Shown one piece after another: positions 40,510 through 50,097 of a DNA stretch of 64,000 bases. The notes under the pieces are model-generated. The model saw nothing but the letters and a program-made list of their open reading frames with translations. It searched no databases and had not been told where the DNA came from. How positions within the stretch are numbered: position 1 is the stretch's first letter; every line of letters starts with the position of its first letter. The stretch is from Marinobacter confluentis (GTDB lineage Bacteria; Pseudomonadota; Gammaproteobacteria; Pseudomonadales; Oleiphilaceae): assembly GCF_004785685.1 (NCBI RefSeq), contig NZ_SRPF01000001.1:62001-126000 (forward strand), given 5' to 3'. The translations under genes and the position numbers were made by a program.

Positions 40510-41328
40510 ATGACGCAATGGACTCCCGGCTGGTCATCCCGCAAGCCGGCCCCTTCGGATCTGACTCTGGCGATAACCGATGGTCAGGTTGCTCGACCCC
40601 GGGATGGCTGGCTGCATCAATGGGCAGCCATTGAGCCGCTGACCTCCGGTGGTCTGGGCCCGGTCTATGTAGGGCAACTGAATGATCATCCGGTTTATGC
40701 GGTGGAAGTGTCGGAGCCTGCCGATGAAGTTTTTGAACTGGTGGGCCTGCGGGACGCGCTGATTCTGATGGAGGCCGCACCGGCTGAGCTGCTCAGTACC
40801 GGTTTCCAGGTACTGCAGTGGTGGCATGATCACCGGTACTGCGGCCGTTGCGGCGCGGTCACAGAAAGCCACACCAAAGAGCGTGCCCTGTGGTGCGGGA
40901 GCTGCTCCATTCCCTGGTATCCCCGGCTGGCGCCCTGCGTGATTGTGGTGATTCGGCGGGATGATCGGCTACTGCTGGCCCGGTCTTCCCGGGTAAAACG
41001 ACATTTTTTCAGCCTGATTGCGGGGTTCGTTGAGCCTGGTGAAAATGTTGAGGCAGCGGTGGCGCGGGAAGTGAAAGAGGAGACCGGTCTTGAGGTGCAG
41101 AACATCCGCTATCAGCACTCCCAGCCCTGGCCTTTCCCCCATCAGTTGATGTTGGGTTTTTTCGCTGATTATGCAGGTGGCGAGCTGGTGCTGCAGGAAG
41201 ATGAACTGGCAGAAGCGGACTGGTACCGGCCCGGCCAGCTGCCGCCAGTGCCGCCGCTGACCACCATTGCCGGGCGTCTGATCCAGGCCATGGAGCAGGA
41301 GATTCTGGCATCGGGGGAAGGATCTTGA
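40510..41328 (+). CDS. nudC: NAD-capped RNA hydrolase / NADH pyrophosphatase NudC
   Basis: Hydrolyses NAD(H) and removes NAD caps from RNA. A zinc ribbon has Cys111, Cys114, Cys129 and Cys132. The Nudix box starts at GFVEPGE (about residue 172) and includes REVKEETGLEV. The NudC-specific SQPWPFPHQLM motif follows. The ATG at 40510 (272 residues) follows AAAGTGGA; the open frame upstream is unlike the family. Confidence 0.95.
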   Translation: MTQWTPGWSSRKPAPSDLTLAITDGQVARPRDGWLHQWAAIEPLTSGGLGPVYVGQLNDHPVYAVEVSEPADEVFELVGLRDALILMEAAPAELLSTGFQVLQWWHDHRYCGRCGAVTESHTKERALWCGSCSIPWYPRLAPCVIVVIRRDDRLLLARSSRVKRHFFSLIAGFVEPGENVEAAVAREVKEETGLEVQNIRYQHSQPWPFPHQLMLGFFADYAGGELVLQEDELAEADWYRPGQLPPVPPLTTIAGRLIQAMEQEILASGEGS

Positions 41329-42218
41329 ACCATCCCGTGAACCTGCCCCAGCCGCGGATTCTGGTATTTGATTCGGGCATCGGCGGACTCAGTATTGCGC
41401 GCTGTATTCACCGGGCCCTACCGGCGGCCCAGTTGGTCTATCTGGCGGACAGCGCCGGATTTCCCTACGGCGGGCAGCCTGAATCGGTGGTGGTTGAGCG
41501 CAGCCAGCGGCTGATTGGCCGGGCGTTGAATGATGTGCCCTGTGACATCGTTGTTGTGGCCTGCAACACCGCCAGCACAGTGGTGCTGCCCGCCCTGCGG
41601 GCAATGACCGATACCCCGGTCATTGGTGTGGTCCCAGCGATCAAGCCAGCGGCCGCGCTGTCACAGAACCGTCGGATTGGCATTCTGGCGACTCCGGCTA
41701 CGGTAACCCGTCCGTACCTTGAGTCGCTGGTGGCCGAGTTTGCCAGCGACTGCCATGTGGAACGCATCGGTCATCCCCAGCTGGTCCACTGGATTGAACA
41801 GCAGTTGGCGGGAGATAGTCTGCCGTCAGAGGATCTGAGCCGCGCACTACAACCATTCAGGGATGCCGGTGTGGATACGGTGGTGCTGGGTTGTACCCAT
41901 TATCCGCTGATTGCTTCGGTGCTCAGGGAGCTGCTGCCGGATGTGACCTACTGGGTGGATTCCGGAGATGCCATTGCTCGTCGAGTAGGCTGGCTGTTGG
42001 AGCAGTCGGGCAGAAGCGTTGCAAGCCTCAAGGCGCAGGGCGCCGCCAGGACAATGGTTGACGTGCTTTTTACCGGAAGTCTGCCCGACGGGATGGCGGA
42101 TTATCTCGCAGAACTGGGTCTGCCTGCTGGCCGGTTGCAGGGTAACTGGCCAGCCGACCCTGGCTCAGATCAGCCGGGTCAGCTTGAACATGGAGAAGAA
42201 TTCCAACGCCGGCAGTGA
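41325..42218 (+). CDS. murI: Glutamate racemase
   Basis: Makes D-glutamate for peptidoglycan. The two catalytic cysteines are Cys80 (ACNTAS) and Cys190 (GCTHYP), and the N-terminal FDSGIGGLS is typical. 297 residues. The start is a TTG overlapping the nudC stop with a good GGGGAAGG ribosome site; the GTG at 41337 is an alternative. Its last 54 bases overlap the convergent DUF2156 gene. Confidence 0.94.
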   Translation: MNHPVNLPQPRILVFDSGIGGLSIARCIHRALPAAQLVYLADSAGFPYGGQPESVVVERSQRLIGRALNDVPCDIVVVACNTASTVVLPALRAMTDTPVIGVVPAIKPAAALSQNRRIGILATPATVTRPYLESLVAEFASDCHVERIGHPQLVHWIEQQLAGDSLPSEDLSRALQPFRDAGVDTVVLGCTHYPLIASVLRELLPDVTYWVDSGDAIARRVGWLLEQSGRSVASLKAQGAARTMVDVLFTGSLPDGMADYLAELGLPAGRLQGNWPADPGSDQPGQLEHGEEFQRRQ

Positions 42219-43172
42219 GCGGCGATGGCAGCAATAGGTTTTAAACACCTCACCCCGGAACCGCGATTTGGTGAATTCCAGCCCCTTGAAGTTGTAAAGG
42301 AAGTTTCCCTTCTCATAGACGCCATGCATGATCCGTTTGAACAAGCGGCTTTCCTGGTGTTCGGTTTCAGGATGCAGCGACAGTGGGATCAGTCCCAGAT
42401 CCAGATAGGGTACGCCCTCTTCCCGGAAAACCTCCATGGCATGGGCCATAAGAGTGTAGAAAATGCCCTGACGGAAATCCGCGTTGGCCCGTGAGATGTT
42501 GGGCACATAGCTGATGATTTCATTGTTGCGGTAAATTGGATCGAAATAGATAAAGCCCACGGCCTTGCCGTCCTGATAGGCGTAGAAATGGCGCTCGTTT
42601 TCCCGGTACTCCATGTCCATCGGCCGTATCAGGAAGCGGATTTCCTTGCTCTTGCACTTGCGGGTACGAATCCAGGCGTCAGAAATTTCCCGGGTATGAT
42701 CGTCGCTGAAACGCTCTTTGACCGTGATGCCGGTTTTCCCGGCCTGATTCAGGGCTGTCCTCAGAATCTGTTTTTTCTTGCCAGACAGCGACCAGTTCTT
42801 CAGGTTGATGCGGGACTCGCTGCCAAACTGGGTGCCGAAGAGCCCGAACCGGCGATACATGAAATCGACAACGGGTTTGGAAACCTGGATATAACAGGCG
42901 TTGGGGAAGCGCTGGTGGAACTTTTCCAGAATGAATCCGAAATGTTCCGGGGCGGCGACCGGGTCAGACAGCACGAAGATACTGCCCCACTTGCGCATGT
43001 AGGCAATGTAGCCGATGCCCGGCAGATCGTAATAGGCCATGCCCGGCTGCAGGGTAGAGAATGACTGGGAGTGTACACCGTGCTTTTTGAGGTAGCCGAC
43101 CCGCTCGGAGTGGGTAAACGCTCCTGCATCAGTTGATCGTATGCCATCCAGCGATAGAATCTGATCCGTCAT
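42165..43172 (-). CDS. DUF2156 (GNAT-fold) protein
   Basis: A 335-residue soluble protein of the DUF2156 group, related to the C-terminal aminoacyl-transferase domain of MprF lysyl-phosphatidylglycerol synthases but without MprF's membrane part. Recognisable features are FSTLQPGMAYYDLPGIGYIAY near the start and the late GNAT-like core (HFYAYQDGKAVGFIYFDP, GIFYTLMAHAMEVFREEG, YLDLGLIPL). The basic stretch SGKKKQILRTALNQA is in the middle. It lies 57 bp downstream of a methyltransferase on the same strand. The substrate is unknown. Confidence 0.8.
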   Translation of the reverse strand: MTDQILSLDGIRSTDAGAFTHSERVGYLKKHGVHSQSFSTLQPGMAYYDLPGIGYIAYMRKWGSIFVLSDPVAAPEHFGFILEKFHQRFPNACYIQVSKPVVDFMYRRFGLFGTQFGSESRINLKNWSLSGKKKQILRTALNQAGKTGITVKERFSDDHTREISDAWIRTRKCKSKEIRFLIRPMDMEYRENERHFYAYQDGKAVGFIYFDPIYRNNEIISYVPNISRANADFRQGIFYTLMAHAMEVFREEGVPYLDLGLIPLSLHPETEHQESRLFKRIMHGVYEKGNFLYNFKGLEFTKSRFRGEVFKTYCCHRRSLPALEFFSMFKLTRLI

Positions 43173-43229
43173 TCCTGAATCTCCCCTTTTATTTTTTTAC
43201 GCCCTTTTGCAGTCTGTCTGTTCGCGGGT

Positions 43230-43883
43230 TCAGGCCCGCTTTTGCCCAAGAATTGACCAGTAGCAATTCATGTTCAGCAGTTTGAAGTGCTTTTTCTCGG
43301 TGACATCCAGGCCAAGGCGCTTCATGTGCTCGGGGTAGTTGTAGATCTTGTGGAAGGCGTTATTGGCCAATAGCCAGAAGATGAACACGGCCATGTACCA
43401 GTAAAGCTTTTTGAACATCCGGGCGACGATGTTGCCAGTGGGGTAGCAGAAGTCCCCGACCACGATGCGCGCTTCTGGAGTGCCAAGGCGAATCAGGTGC
43501 TCCAGAACTTTCACCATCATGTCTTCGTCAAACACGTTGAGGAAAAAATTGGCGACTACCATGTCGTAGTGGCCGAAATCGTCCACGTTCATGATGTCGT
43601 TATGGATGCGACGAATGGTCAGGTGCGGCGCTTCTGCTTTCTGGGCATCGCCGAATTTGCGCAGCATGGTTTCAGATAGGTCGACGACGGTTACGTCGGC
43701 GCCCAGTTCGGCGGCGCGAATGGCATCACGGCCGTGGCCGACCCCTGCAAACAGGATGCGGTCGCCGGGTTTGACGGTTTCCACATCCAGCATGGCAGTT
43801 TTGCAACGGTGGATGTTCTTGCCGCTGTATAGGTTGCTGAGGAAATCGTAGACGGGTCCGATGTATTTGTATTTATCGCGCAT
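43230..43883 (-). CDS. Class I SAM-dependent methyltransferase
   Basis: A 217-residue methyltransferase with motif I ILFAGVGHGRDAIRAAELG, acidic VTVVDLSETML, and the later MVVANFFLNVF. A hydrophobic amphipathic segment (MFKKLYWYMAVFIFWLLANN, about residues 155-174) suggests membrane association, so a lipid or quinone substrate is plausible, as in PmtA- or UbiE-like enzymes. It is likely co-transcribed with the DUF2156 gene. The ATG at 43883 is preferred to the GTG at 43889. Confidence 0.8.
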   Translation of the reverse strand: MRDKYKYIGPVYDFLSNLYSGKNIHRCKTAMLDVETVKPGDRILFAGVGHGRDAIRAAELGADVTVVDLSETMLRKFGDAQKAEAPHLTIRRIHNDIMNVDDFGHYDMVVANFFLNVFDEDMMVKVLEHLIRLGTPEARIVVGDFCYPTGNIVARMFKKLYWYMAVFIFWLLANNAFHKIYNYPEHMKRLGLDVTEKKHFKLLNMNCYWSILGQKRA

Positions 43884-44084
43884 GACCACTTCTGCCTGTT
43901 CAGATCCATTCGGAGCGTTTTCAGATGAAAGCGCTTGATGGAAATGAGCTTAGAGAAGTGACAGGGCCAATTATGTGCAGTACTACGCATTTCCGGATAC
44001 ACAAAGTTACGCTTGGCAACACTTTGCAAACCAGATCAACATTTTAAATCAGACTGTCCGACAATGGATTATCGGTGCGTGGAA

Positions 44085-46253
44085 TCAGAAAGAAGCAGCG
44101 CGGGCAGGGATTTGCCCCAGAGACTTTTCGATCATCTCTTTCGGGCGTGCCGGGCCATAATAGAACCCCTGCACCTGATGACAGCCCAGGTTTTTAAGGT
44201 AGGCAAGTTGCTCATCGGTTTCCACGCCTTCGGCCACGATTTCCAGCCGCAGACCGTGGGCCATGGCAATAATGGCGTTGACGATGCAGGCTTCGTCCTC
44301 TCCACTGCGGATGCCGCGGACGAAAGACTGGTCCACCTTGAGCGTGTGGATAGGCAGGCGGTGGATATAGTTCAGTGACGAATAGCCGGTGCCGAAGTCA
44401 TCAATGGCAATGCGAACGCCCAGTGCGGCCAGTTCACGGAGCTTCTGGCTGATATGTTCCAGGTCTTTCATGATCACGTTTTCGGTGATTTCGATTTCCA
44501 GGTTGCCCGGCGGGAAATTGTGGGCCCTCAACTGGTCCATCAGGGTGCTGACAAACCGCGGGTGCTCAACCTGCAGTGGTGAAAGGTTCACCGCCAGGCG
44601 AAGATGTTCGTGGCCATCCCTGATCCAGTCACCAACGTCGCGACAGGCAATGTCCAGAACCCGTTCACTGAGCCGGCTGATAAGTTTGGTTTCTTCTGCC
44701 AGCGGCAGAAAATCCCTCGGGTAGAGCAGGCCCTGCTGGGGATGTTCCCAACGCACCAGGGCTTCCAGGCCGACCACGCGGTTGGTGGTGGAACATACCT
44801 GAGGCTGATAGAAGACTCGCAGTTCGTCACGGTCCAGGGCCAGGCGCAGATCGCGTTCAAGGTTCAGCCGGTCGGCGGTGTCCACAGACATGGTTTCGGA
44901 GAAGAAACGGTAACCATCCTTGCCCCGGGCTTTGACGTGGTACATGGCGATGTCGGCATTCTGGATCAGCTGATCCATGGAATCGCCGGCCTCAGGGTAA
45001 GTGGCGATGCCAATGCTGACGCCAACGAAGACTTCGTGACTGCCAAGCTGGAATGGCTCGCGTAAGGCCTTGATCAGCTTTTTCGAAATCTGGCGGGCGT
45101 CTTCGTGGCTGTTGATGGAGGGCAGTAACAGGGTGAATTCATCGCCGCCAAACCTGGACAGGGTATCGCCCTTACGCAGACACTGTTCCAGGCGATGGGT
45201 AACGGCCTGAAGCAGGCGGTCGCCCATGGCGTGGCCCAGGGTGTCGTTAATGACCTTGAACCGGTCCAGGTCAAGGAACATGACTGCCAGTTTCTGCTTG
45301 CTTCGGCGGGCATGGGTAATGGCGAGGTCCAGCCGGTCCTTGAACAGGGCCCTGTTTGGCAGCCGCGTTAGCAGGTCATGGTAGGCCTGGAAGTTGATAA
45401 AGGCCTCGGCCTCTTTGCGCTCGGTCACATCCCTGGCTGTGCCGTAGTATCGCGCTGCACTGCGATGGCTTATATCGCCATTGTCGTGGGGCCAGGTTTC
45501 CGCATCGATGGGAAAAGCGGTGATTTCAAAATGCCGGGTGGCCTTGCGGCTGCCACGGGTCTTTAGCCTGACCTCCAGAGTCCGGGGATTATGGGCAGAG
45601 ATGTTCGGGCCGGTGAGGGCATAGGTGCCGCGGGCAAGATCCCGGTTATCAAGAATGTGGCGGAAGTGTCGGCCAATCAGTTCAGCTTGCTGATAACCCA
45701 GCAGGCTTTCGACCTTGCTGTTCACGAAACAGAAGCGGCCCTGTCGATCCAGCATGAACACGATGTCTGGCGAGCTGTTGACGATGTAGCGATGCAGTTC
45801 TTCGGATTTCTCCAACCGCATGCTGACGTGCTCATGGGCGCGGATGAGAGAGCGTTTGGTGAGCACGCTGTTAACAATGGCCAGCAGCTCTTCAGGATCA
45901 AAGGGCTTGCGGATGTAGTCCAGGGCGCCGCGGCGCAATGCCCGGCTGACGGCGGCAAACGAGCTTTCGCCGCTGACCACGATGGCACCGCAGTCCGGTT
46001 GAACCTTTGCCAGCTTTTCCATCAGGTCAAAGCCGTCAACGTCCGGCATCCGAAGATCGAGCATGGCCAGATCAAAGGGGTGATCATCAATGGCCCTGAG
46101 GGCTGCCTTTCCACCTTCAGCTTCGACAACATCATGGCCTTGCTGCTCCAGCAGCGACGAAAGGCTGGCCAGCAGCCTGGGATCGTCATCAACCACCAGA
46201 ATCCTTGCAGCCTGCTGTTCGCCAGGCGTCTTCTCGATGCTCGCAGGTGTCAT
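44085..46253 (-). CDS. Response regulator REC-PAS-GGDEF-EAL
   Basis: A 722-residue cytoplasmic c-di-GMP protein controlled by phosphorylation. The receiver (about residues 15-130) has the phospho-aspartate in MLDLRMPDVDG. A PAS domain follows (about 150-265), then GGDEF (RFGGDEFTLLL near 368) and EAL (LEALVRWEHP near 494). EAL catalytic motifs are complete (EIEITENV, IDDFGTGYSSL, AEGVETDEQ). Both enzyme domains look intact. It is 24 bp downstream of an HDOD histidine kinase, its probable partner. Confidence 0.93.
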   Translation of the reverse strand: MTPASIEKTPGEQQAARILVVDDDPRLLASLSSLLEQQGHDVVEAEGGKAALRAIDDHPFDLAMLDLRMPDVDGFDLMEKLAKVQPDCGAIVVSGESSFAAVSRALRRGALDYIRKPFDPEELLAIVNSVLTKRSLIRAHEHVSMRLEKSEELHRYIVNSSPDIVFMLDRQGRFCFVNSKVESLLGYQQAELIGRHFRHILDNRDLARGTYALTGPNISAHNPRTLEVRLKTRGSRKATRHFEITAFPIDAETWPHDNGDISHRSAARYYGTARDVTERKEAEAFINFQAYHDLLTRLPNRALFKDRLDLAITHARRSKQKLAVMFLDLDRFKVINDTLGHAMGDRLLQAVTHRLEQCLRKGDTLSRFGGDEFTLLLPSINSHEDARQISKKLIKALREPFQLGSHEVFVGVSIGIATYPEAGDSMDQLIQNADIAMYHVKARGKDGYRFFSETMSVDTADRLNLERDLRLALDRDELRVFYQPQVCSTTNRVVGLEALVRWEHPQQGLLYPRDFLPLAEETKLISRLSERVLDIACRDVGDWIRDGHEHLRLAVNLSPLQVEHPRFVSTLMDQLRAHNFPPGNLEIEITENVIMKDLEHISQKLRELAALGVRIAIDDFGTGYSSLNYIHRLPIHTLKVDQSFVRGIRSGEDEACIVNAIIAMAHGLRLEIVAEGVETDEQLAYLKNLGCHQVQGFYYGPARPKEMIEKSLGQIPARAASF

Positions 46254-46277
46254 GTTGTTTCGCTCGTTGTTACCGCG

Positions 46278-48257
46278 TCAGTCGTTCGCTTTTTCGTGGT
46301 TGTCTGCCATCGGGAACAGCACTCTGAATGCAGTTCCTGCACTTCCCGTGCGGCAGTTAACGATGCCCTCCATGTCATCTACGAGTTGTTTTACAACGCT
46401 CAGCCCAAGCCCACCATGGCTTCGGCCCTTGGTGCTTTTAACAGGGGAAAACAGGTGCGTCTGTACGTCTTCGGGAAGCCCGCCACCTGTATCGGAGACT
46501 TCCAGTTCCACCCATTTTCGTCCGCTCTGCCATATCGGCGCGGCACTGCGAATGGTGACTTCACCGCCATCGGTAAGGCATTCAGACGCGTTGCGCACCA
46601 GGTTGATCACAATCTGGCGAATGATCGCTGCCGGGGCAGCAATAGCTGTTGAAGTTTCGCACAGTTGTACGCTCAAAGTCTTGCCTTCGTCGCCAAACAG
46701 TCCGTCTTCCAGCAGGTCTCTGAGCGCTTTAAGTTCTTCATTGAGGCTGCAGGTCTCGGCAAGTTCGTTGCTCATTCCCTGCCAGCTCTTGCCAATCTGT
46801 AGCAGCAAATCCCCTGCGCGGTCCAGTTCTTCCCGGATAACGTCCAGCTGCTGGTGCATGTCAGTGTCGTCGAGCCGGTTCCGTAACTGATAGATATACT
46901 GGCGGATGATGGTCAGCGGATTGCTGACCTCGTGCACCTGCCGACGGATAGCCTGCTGTGCCAGCTCATCGGCCATGGCATCCGATCTGTTGGTAGTGCC
47001 ATTTTCTATATCGACCAGGGCGCGGGACAACTCGGCGCAGAACAGGCTGCCAATTTCTTCAGCCTGTGCGGCACCCTCGGCGTCCGTGCCTACCACGAAG
47101 ACGCCGGCACATCCGGACTGTCCGCTGACCGGCAGCGCCACCAATGAAGGCGCCTGCAGCAGATTCATCAGCTGGCGGTCAAGCACGCTGGGCTTGCGAT
47201 CCTCAAGGCACAGTGTTCGGGCGTTTGTGTAAGCCTCTGTCAGCAGGCTTTCGGCAGGGCTTGCGGTCACGCTAAGGTCGGCTGGTTCGCCGTTGCTGGC
47301 AGAGTACAGGGTCAGTTCTTTTTCATAGCCCCCGAAGTAAAGCGAGGGCAGCCCGGTAATCAGCGTGAGACTGGTTACGGTCGCGGCCAGGCATTTCTGG
47401 GTACTGTCGTGCAGTGGCGCGAGATCCATTGCCTGAGCGGCCATTGCCTGGCGCAGAACCGTCTGCTTCAGTTTCTCATGGGATTTGCCAGCGTCATAAT
47501 CCGAACTCAGGGGGATGCCAAGAGATTTCGCAACGCCTTCGACTTCGTGATCAATACGCCGGTTTATCTCCCGCGTCAGCTCTTCGTTGAGGCCGAAAAT
47601 CGTGCCCGCCGCCGCAATCCCCGCGGTATCCGCCTGAGCCAGGCGAGTGGCCAGGCTGATCAGTTTTACCAGATGCCCGGCGTCGCGAATGTCCGCCGGC
47701 AGTGACTGCTGGTAAAGCATGGCGTCTGCGGCCATCGGCCCAAGCCCCCAGTCGCTGACCAGTTTTGCGGCAATTTCCGCCTGGTGGTCGAGATAATACT
47801 GTTGAGTCTCGCCGGCCGGTGTTTTCAGAGCGATCAATTCACCGACGTTGTGCAACATGCCCAGCATAAAGGCCTGGTCTGGCTCCGGGTAGCGGGTCAG
47901 TGTTGCCAGCGCCTTGGCGGTCATGGCGGTGGTCAGGGAGTGGCGCCAGAAATCTCTTAGCTGCTGCCATTGGTCAGCTCCGAGCTCAAACAGGATCTGG
48001 CGCAGGGCAGCCGTCAGTACCAGGGTGTGGAAGCGGTGGGTGCCCAGGCGTAGCAGCGCCTGATCAATTGAACGAATCCGGGTGGCTGCGCCGTAAATCG
48101 AAGAGTTGGCAAGCCCGAGAATGCGCGATACCAGAGCGGTGTCTGCGGACACTATCTCGCTGATGGTTCGATAGCTTTCCTCCTGATGACAGGCTTCCAG
48201 AGCGCGGAGTGTTACCTCCGGCAGGCTGGGTAGCTGGATGTCAGGAGCAATTTCCAT
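46278..48257 (-). CDS. HDOD-domain histidine kinase
   Basis: A soluble kinase of about 659 residues. An N-terminal HDOD domain (LPSLPEVTLRALEACH, LVSRILGLANSSIYGAA) is followed by a GAF-like middle region, then HisKA with His442 in RRQVHEVSNPLTII, an N-box VNLVRNASECL, and DTGGGLPED plus GGLGLSVV for ATP binding. No transmembrane segment is visible, so the signal is cytoplasmic. The ATG at 48257 starts at the HDOD domain; a TTG at 48341 would add 28 residues but lacks a ribosome site. It heads a two-gene operon with the REC-GGDEF-EAL protein. Confidence 0.9.
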   Translation of the reverse strand: MEIAPDIQLPSLPEVTLRALEACHQEESYRTISEIVSADTALVSRILGLANSSIYGAATRIRSIDQALLRLGTHRFHTLVLTAALRQILFELGADQWQQLRDFWRHSLTTAMTAKALATLTRYPEPDQAFMLGMLHNVGELIALKTPAGETQQYYLDHQAEIAAKLVSDWGLGPMAADAMLYQQSLPADIRDAGHLVKLISLATRLAQADTAGIAAAGTIFGLNEELTREINRRIDHEVEGVAKSLGIPLSSDYDAGKSHEKLKQTVLRQAMAAQAMDLAPLHDSTQKCLAATVTSLTLITGLPSLYFGGYEKELTLYSASNGEPADLSVTASPAESLLTEAYTNARTLCLEDRKPSVLDRQLMNLLQAPSLVALPVSGQSGCAGVFVVGTDAEGAAQAEEIGSLFCAELSRALVDIENGTTNRSDAMADELAQQAIRRQVHEVSNPLTIIRQYIYQLRNRLDDTDMHQQLDVIREELDRAGDLLLQIGKSWQGMSNELAETCSLNEELKALRDLLEDGLFGDEGKTLSVQLCETSTAIAAPAAIIRQIVINLVRNASECLTDGGEVTIRSAAPIWQSGRKWVELEVSDTGGGLPEDVQTHLFSPVKSTKGRSHGGLGLSVVKQLVDDMEGIVNCRTGSAGTAFRVLFPMADNHEKAND

Positions 48258-48570
48258 AAATTGTTCTGCCCTGGGACCTGGCCGTGAGGCCGGGTCTGAA
48301 CTGTTTATATATTCGCCAACGTTGGTGTTTAGCTTAGTCAAAAAAACCAGTTATTAAAGAGTTAGCGGTGGTTTTTTAAGCAAAGTATTCACCAGCATAT
48401 TCCGTATGTAAACTTTTTACACGTATTTTTCTTATGCGTTTCATTCTATCGCACCCATCATGAGGCCAGTTTGGCTACAGTCTTGCTGTCGTTGCAGGTA
48501 CACTGAATCCATTATTCCGGGTTGGTCACACACTCACGCTATGGATTCGATCGCTGATCAAAAGGGACTC

Positions 48571-49950
48571 ATGACGGACACGACCTCAGCCCAGCAGGCT
48601 CGCAGGCAGCCCCGGACGCTGGCCATCACAGGTGGCAAGGGTGGGGTAGGCAAAACGTCTGTAGCGCTTAACCTTGCGCTGACGTTGGCCAGGGATGGAT
48701 CCCGTGTGCTGTTGATGGATGGCGACACCGATCTTGCCAACGTCAGCATCATGCTGGGGCGCTATCCGCAGCGCACCCTGGCGGACGTGCTGGCCGGCAC
48801 CAGTTCCCTTGCCGACACCATAATGACCGTCGACTATGGACTCGACATCCTGCCGGGTGCGTCGGGCGTGGATCAGTGCATCGATATGGAGGCTGGGGCC
48901 AGCCTGAAGGTTCTGAAAGCCCTGTCCCAGCTTGAAAAGCACTACGATTTTGTGATCACGGATACGGCATCCGGGCTACAGCCAACGGGCATGCACATGA
49001 TTGCGGCGGCGGAGCTCGCCTGTGTGGTGGTCACGCCGGACCCCGCGTCGCTGACGGATGCTTTCTCACTCATCAAACTGCTGGTGCGCCGGGGCTATCG
49101 CCGGACCCCCAGCATTCTGGTGAACATGGCCCAGGGTGCGAGTCAGGCCCGGACGGTGTTTCAGCGGCTTGAAGGTGCGGCCCAGCGCCACCTTGGTATT
49201 TCCCTGCATTATCTCGGTGGCATCTGGCGAGATGAAACTCTGCGTCAGTCGGTTCTGAATCAGAGGCCCGTTGCCCTGCTGCCAGAATCTGATCCGTCTT
49301 GCCGCCAGTTTCGCAGCCTGTCGGATATGCTGAATGTGCGATTCCGGCAGATTTCTCCGAAGAAGGCGGGTGTCGCCGCATACTGGTATCGCGTATCGGG
49401 CAAGCGCCAGGACCACCTGCCCAGGGCGAGTGAGCCTGAGATTGCGCCCCAAACGGATGCCCAGTTGTGCCAGAAACTGGTGGGTGAAATCAGCCAACTG
49501 ATTGCCGGCAGCAGTGACGCTTCGCTGCTGCGTTATGAAGCGTTTAATGAGTTCTTTGCACTGTTGGGGCGCACCATGGATGACGACGCCGTGGAGATTC
49601 TGCAAACCGGTCTTGCTTCGCTGCCCTGGGAGAATCTGGGTGACCAGCAACGCCGTCAGTTTGCCACTCACCTTCGGCATCTGGCTTCTGAGGTTGAGCC
49701 GGGGTCAGCAGAAGAGTCAATAGCAAGCACCCTGCCGGCAAGCCCCTCATCACCTGTAGGACGACAGTCGCCTGAAGGTGAAAGTCGTCAGGAGTCTCGC
49801 TCTGATGATTCGCCCCCGGAGCCGTTCTATGATCGCGTCAGTTTTGGCGAACAGAGGCGGTTGATTCAGGCGCTGAAGGAGCAGCCCTCAGACGTGGCTT
49901 TGGATCAACTGCTGCGTACCCTTGCCAGATCAGGCCCGGACCGGCGCTGA
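48571..49950 (+). CDS. ParA/MinD-family ATPase with C-terminal extension
   Basis: About 459 residues. The deviant Walker A box GGKGGVGKT is at residues 21-29, followed by LLMDGDTDLANVSIMLG and VITDTASGLQP, as in FleN/YlxH-type MinD-like ATPases. The ATPase part is about 270 residues. The remainder (about 290-459) is unrecognised, with a disordered stretch rich in Ser, Pro and Glu (ASTLPASPSSPVGRQSPEGE). No flagellar or chemotaxis genes are nearby. I choose the ATG at 48571, preceded by AAAGGGA; an upstream ATG at 48541 is possible. Confidence 0.8.
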   Translation: MTDTTSAQQARRQPRTLAITGGKGGVGKTSVALNLALTLARDGSRVLLMDGDTDLANVSIMLGRYPQRTLADVLAGTSSLADTIMTVDYGLDILPGASGVDQCIDMEAGASLKVLKALSQLEKHYDFVITDTASGLQPTGMHMIAAAELACVVVTPDPASLTDAFSLIKLLVRRGYRRTPSILVNMAQGASQARTVFQRLEGAAQRHLGISLHYLGGIWRDETLRQSVLNQRPVALLPESDPSCRQFRSLSDMLNVRFRQISPKKAGVAAYWYRVSGKRQDHLPRASEPEIAPQTDAQLCQKLVGEISQLIAGSSDASLLRYEAFNEFFALLGRTMDDDAVEILQTGLASLPWENLGDQQRRQFATHLRHLASEVEPGSAEESIASTLPASPSSPVGRQSPEGESRQESRSDDSPPEPFYDRVSFGEQRRLIQALKEQPSDVALDQLLRTLARSGPDRR

Positions 49951-50039
49951 TCGCTGGCGGCGTTCTGCCTCGCCGCGTCTGTATACCGGTATAAAAACGT
50001 CATTTTATTCGCGATTTTTGTAGCGTAATTTTGCTGCGT

Positions 50040-50069
50040 GTCACCGCATCGTCACGATGGCTGTGTGAC
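50040..50069. other. Stem-loop upstream of the fatty acyl reductase
   Basis: GTCAC (50040-50044) pairs with GTGAC (50065-50069), and inside it CATCG pairs with CGATG around TCA, giving a two-part hairpin. It lies about 150 bp before the start codon, in the promoter or leader region of the acyl reductase. Confidence 0.35.
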
Positions 50070-50097
50070 AATCTGGCGCAATAAACGTCTATGGGCG

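Noticed and set aside
48316..48325. CCAACGTTGG palindrome upstream of the HDOD kinase as an operator
   Set aside because: A 10-bp perfect palindrome is not unlikely by chance, and it would be coding if the upstream TTG were used.
48258..48341. TTG start 28 codons upstream for the HDOD kinase
   Set aside because: No ribosome site before the TTG, and the HDOD domain begins right after the ATG at 48257. Kept only as an alternative.
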